Assembly: GCA_963764315.1 (NCBI GenBank)
Contig: CAVXSB010000009.1
Span: 62,001 to 126,000, forward strand
DNA length: 64,000 bases
From: DATLWN01 sp963764315
GTDB taxonomy: Bacteria; Pseudomonadota; Zetaproteobacteria; Mariprofundales; Mariprofundaceae
Direction: 5' to 3'
Shown here piece after piece: positions 62,890-64,000 of this stretch. The translations under genes and the position numbers were made by a program. The notes under the pieces are model-generated. The model saw nothing but the letters and a program-made list of their open reading frames with translations. It was not told the DNA's origin and ran no database searches. Position 1 is the stretch's first letter. Each line of letters starts with the position of its first letter.

Positions 62890-64000
62890 ATGATCTCACC
62901 GGATTATTTTTCCCTGCGCTGGAGCTGGTATCGTCCCATCCTCGATCGGGGTGAGGATCCGGCCAACCGCTGCCGCATCGATGCGCGGCGCCTGCCGCTG
63001 CGCGTGGCCGGGCCGGATGCCAGGGAATACATCCCCTTCGCGCTGCAGGCCCAGCTTGCGGCGACGCTTTCCCAGTCGCTGGCGCTGTTGCAGGACTACG
63101 CCGTGCGTTACCTGATCAGGGGCGAGAAGGTTTCCGCCCACCAGTTACCGAAGACCGATGCCGATTCCCGAATGATGATCGAGATGCTGCGCGCGCAATA
63201 TCCGCATCTGCCGCGGACCTTGCTGCATCACTGGTGCGCCGAGCCCAGGGGGGCACCGGCGCTGCTGGGGCTGTGGCGCGATCTCTGGATGCGCGGCTGG
63301 CAGCAGGAGCAGGCCGATGCGGCGCCATGGGTGACGGCGGTCAATGTGCTGCTGTTGCGCCTCATGCGCGAGGCGCTGGCCAGGTTGCCGAAGGAACATG
63401 CCGAACAGACCGCCCATGCCCTGCTGTGCATGCTCGGCGGGCTGTACCAGTGGTCGCTGATGGGGTTCCTGAAGCAGCATGCGGACGGTGCGGTGGAGGT
63501 CATCCGCATCGTCGCCTATGAATCGATGGTGCTGCCGGCCACGCCGATAGTGTTCATGCAGCATCAGCCGGACGATGTCCTGATTTCCGACGACCGGCAG
63601 GTCACCATGGCCTACGGCCTGGAGCCGGATCTGGTGCCGCGCATGCGCGAGATGCGCAAGCGGCTCGGCCCCAAGAACGAGGCGGGCATGCTGGCCCTGC
63701 TGGGCAAGGATAAGCTGAGTGCACATCTGCTGCGACGCAGTTGGGCCCGTTTGGCCCTGTGGGAGCTTTCCGGGAAAACGGGCGACGGTGCATGGATGCG
63801 CTGGGTGCTCAATGCCAAGCAGCTGGACCAGCTGCTGACGGCACCGGATAAACTGGAGCCGGCGGTCGTGGAAATGCTCGAGGCGAATCGGGAGCATCCC
63901 TTTGCCGCCTGGCTCCTGCATCAGCGCGGCGGCGGCTTGTTCCGCCGGGGCGCCGGCGAGCCCTGGCTGCAGGATGACCGCACGCTGCAGGCCTTCCGGG
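62890..64000 (+). CDS. Unrecognised protein, C-terminus beyond the window
   Basis: Reading from ATG 62890 gives 370 codons with no stop to the window end. The protein is helix-rich, with no signal peptide or membrane helix. Charged and leucine-rich stretches include VTAVNVLLLRLMREALARL. A Trp-rich start reads SLRWSWYRPILDRG. No domain is recognised. It diverges from znuA, and the ribosome site is weak. Confidence 0.65.
   Translation, partial: MISPDYFSLRWSWYRPILDRGEDPANRCRIDARRLPLRVAGPDAREYIPFALQAQLAATLSQSLALLQDYAVRYLIRGEKVSAHQLPKTDADSRMMIEMLRAQYPHLPRTLLHHWCAEPRGAPALLGLWRDLWMRGWQQEQADAAPWVTAVNVLLLRLMREALARLPKEHAEQTAHALLCMLGGLYQWSLMGFLKQHADGAVEVIRIVAYESMVLPATPIVFMQHQPDDVLISDDRQVTMAYGLEPDLVPRMREMRKRLGPKNEAGMLALLGKDKLSAHLLRRSWARLALWELSGKTGDGAWMRWVLNAKQLDQLLTAPDKLEPAVVEMLEANREHPFAAWLLHQRGGGLFRRGAGEPWLQDDRTLQAFR

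Overview
The window is about 64 kb of GC-rich, gene-dense chromosome with no insertion sequence, prophage, integrase or CRISPR array. Gene order such as ispG-hisS, pheA-hisC-tyrA-aroA-cmk-rpsA-ihfB-lapA-lapB-pyrF, pepA-holC-valS and nadE-glnB-glnA is typical of Gammaproteobacteria and close relatives such as Zetaproteobacteria. The species cannot be fixed from sequence alone. A sigma-28 type promoter and an NtrC-type regulator suggest a flagellated cell; a beta carbonic anhydrase, two PII proteins and a zinc uptake system fit a free-living bacterium.

Layout. 1-6.0 kb: signalling genes (NtrC-like regulator, small protein + response regulator + HD-GYP phosphodiesterase behind a sigma-28 promoter, PilZ-like protein, GGDEF cyclase). 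6.2-11.3 kb: class III nucleotide cyclase, TPR-like lipoprotein, ispG and hisS (hisS is frameshifted as read). 11.3-14.2 kb: carbonic anhydrase followed by a tightly overlapping cassette of two DUF1538 membrane proteins, a PII-like protein and a CBS-domain protein; this is the best candidate for an undescribed system. 14.3-24.8 kb: aromatic amino-acid genes, cmk, rpsA, ihfB, lapAB, pyrF, dgt. 24.8-28.8 kb (minus): CHASE2 Ser/Thr kinase, PP2C phosphatase and double-FHA protein. 28.9-34.3 kb: tRNA-Asn, RsbU-type phosphatase overlapping fumC (frameshifted as read), carA, and a DUF535 protein. 34.3-38.2 kb (minus): SPOR-like protein, coaX, birA, nadC, membrane protein. 38.3-43.6 kb: rpiA, queA, nadE, glnB, glnA with a strong terminator. 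43.6-49.9 kb: pepA, PAP2 phosphatase, holC, a PopZ-like protein and valS. 50-54.4 kb: GldA/GldF/GldG-like ABC export operon with a DUF4340 protein and a HAD phosphatase. 54.4-60.2 kb: AsmA-family protein with a DNA repeat, YciO-like protein, two MFS transporters. 60.2-62.8 kb (minus): znuB, znuC, znuA. 62.9 kb to the end: an unrecognised protein that runs off the window.

Regulation. Most genes sit in operons with 4-nt or shorter stop/start overlaps. Several operon heads lack a Shine-Dalgarno and have a sigma-70-like -10 hexamer only 6-9 nt before the ATG, which suggests leaderless mRNAs. Two housekeeping genes (hisS, fumC) each carry a single apparent one-base insertion; sequencing error is the simplest explanation, but the reads should be checked.
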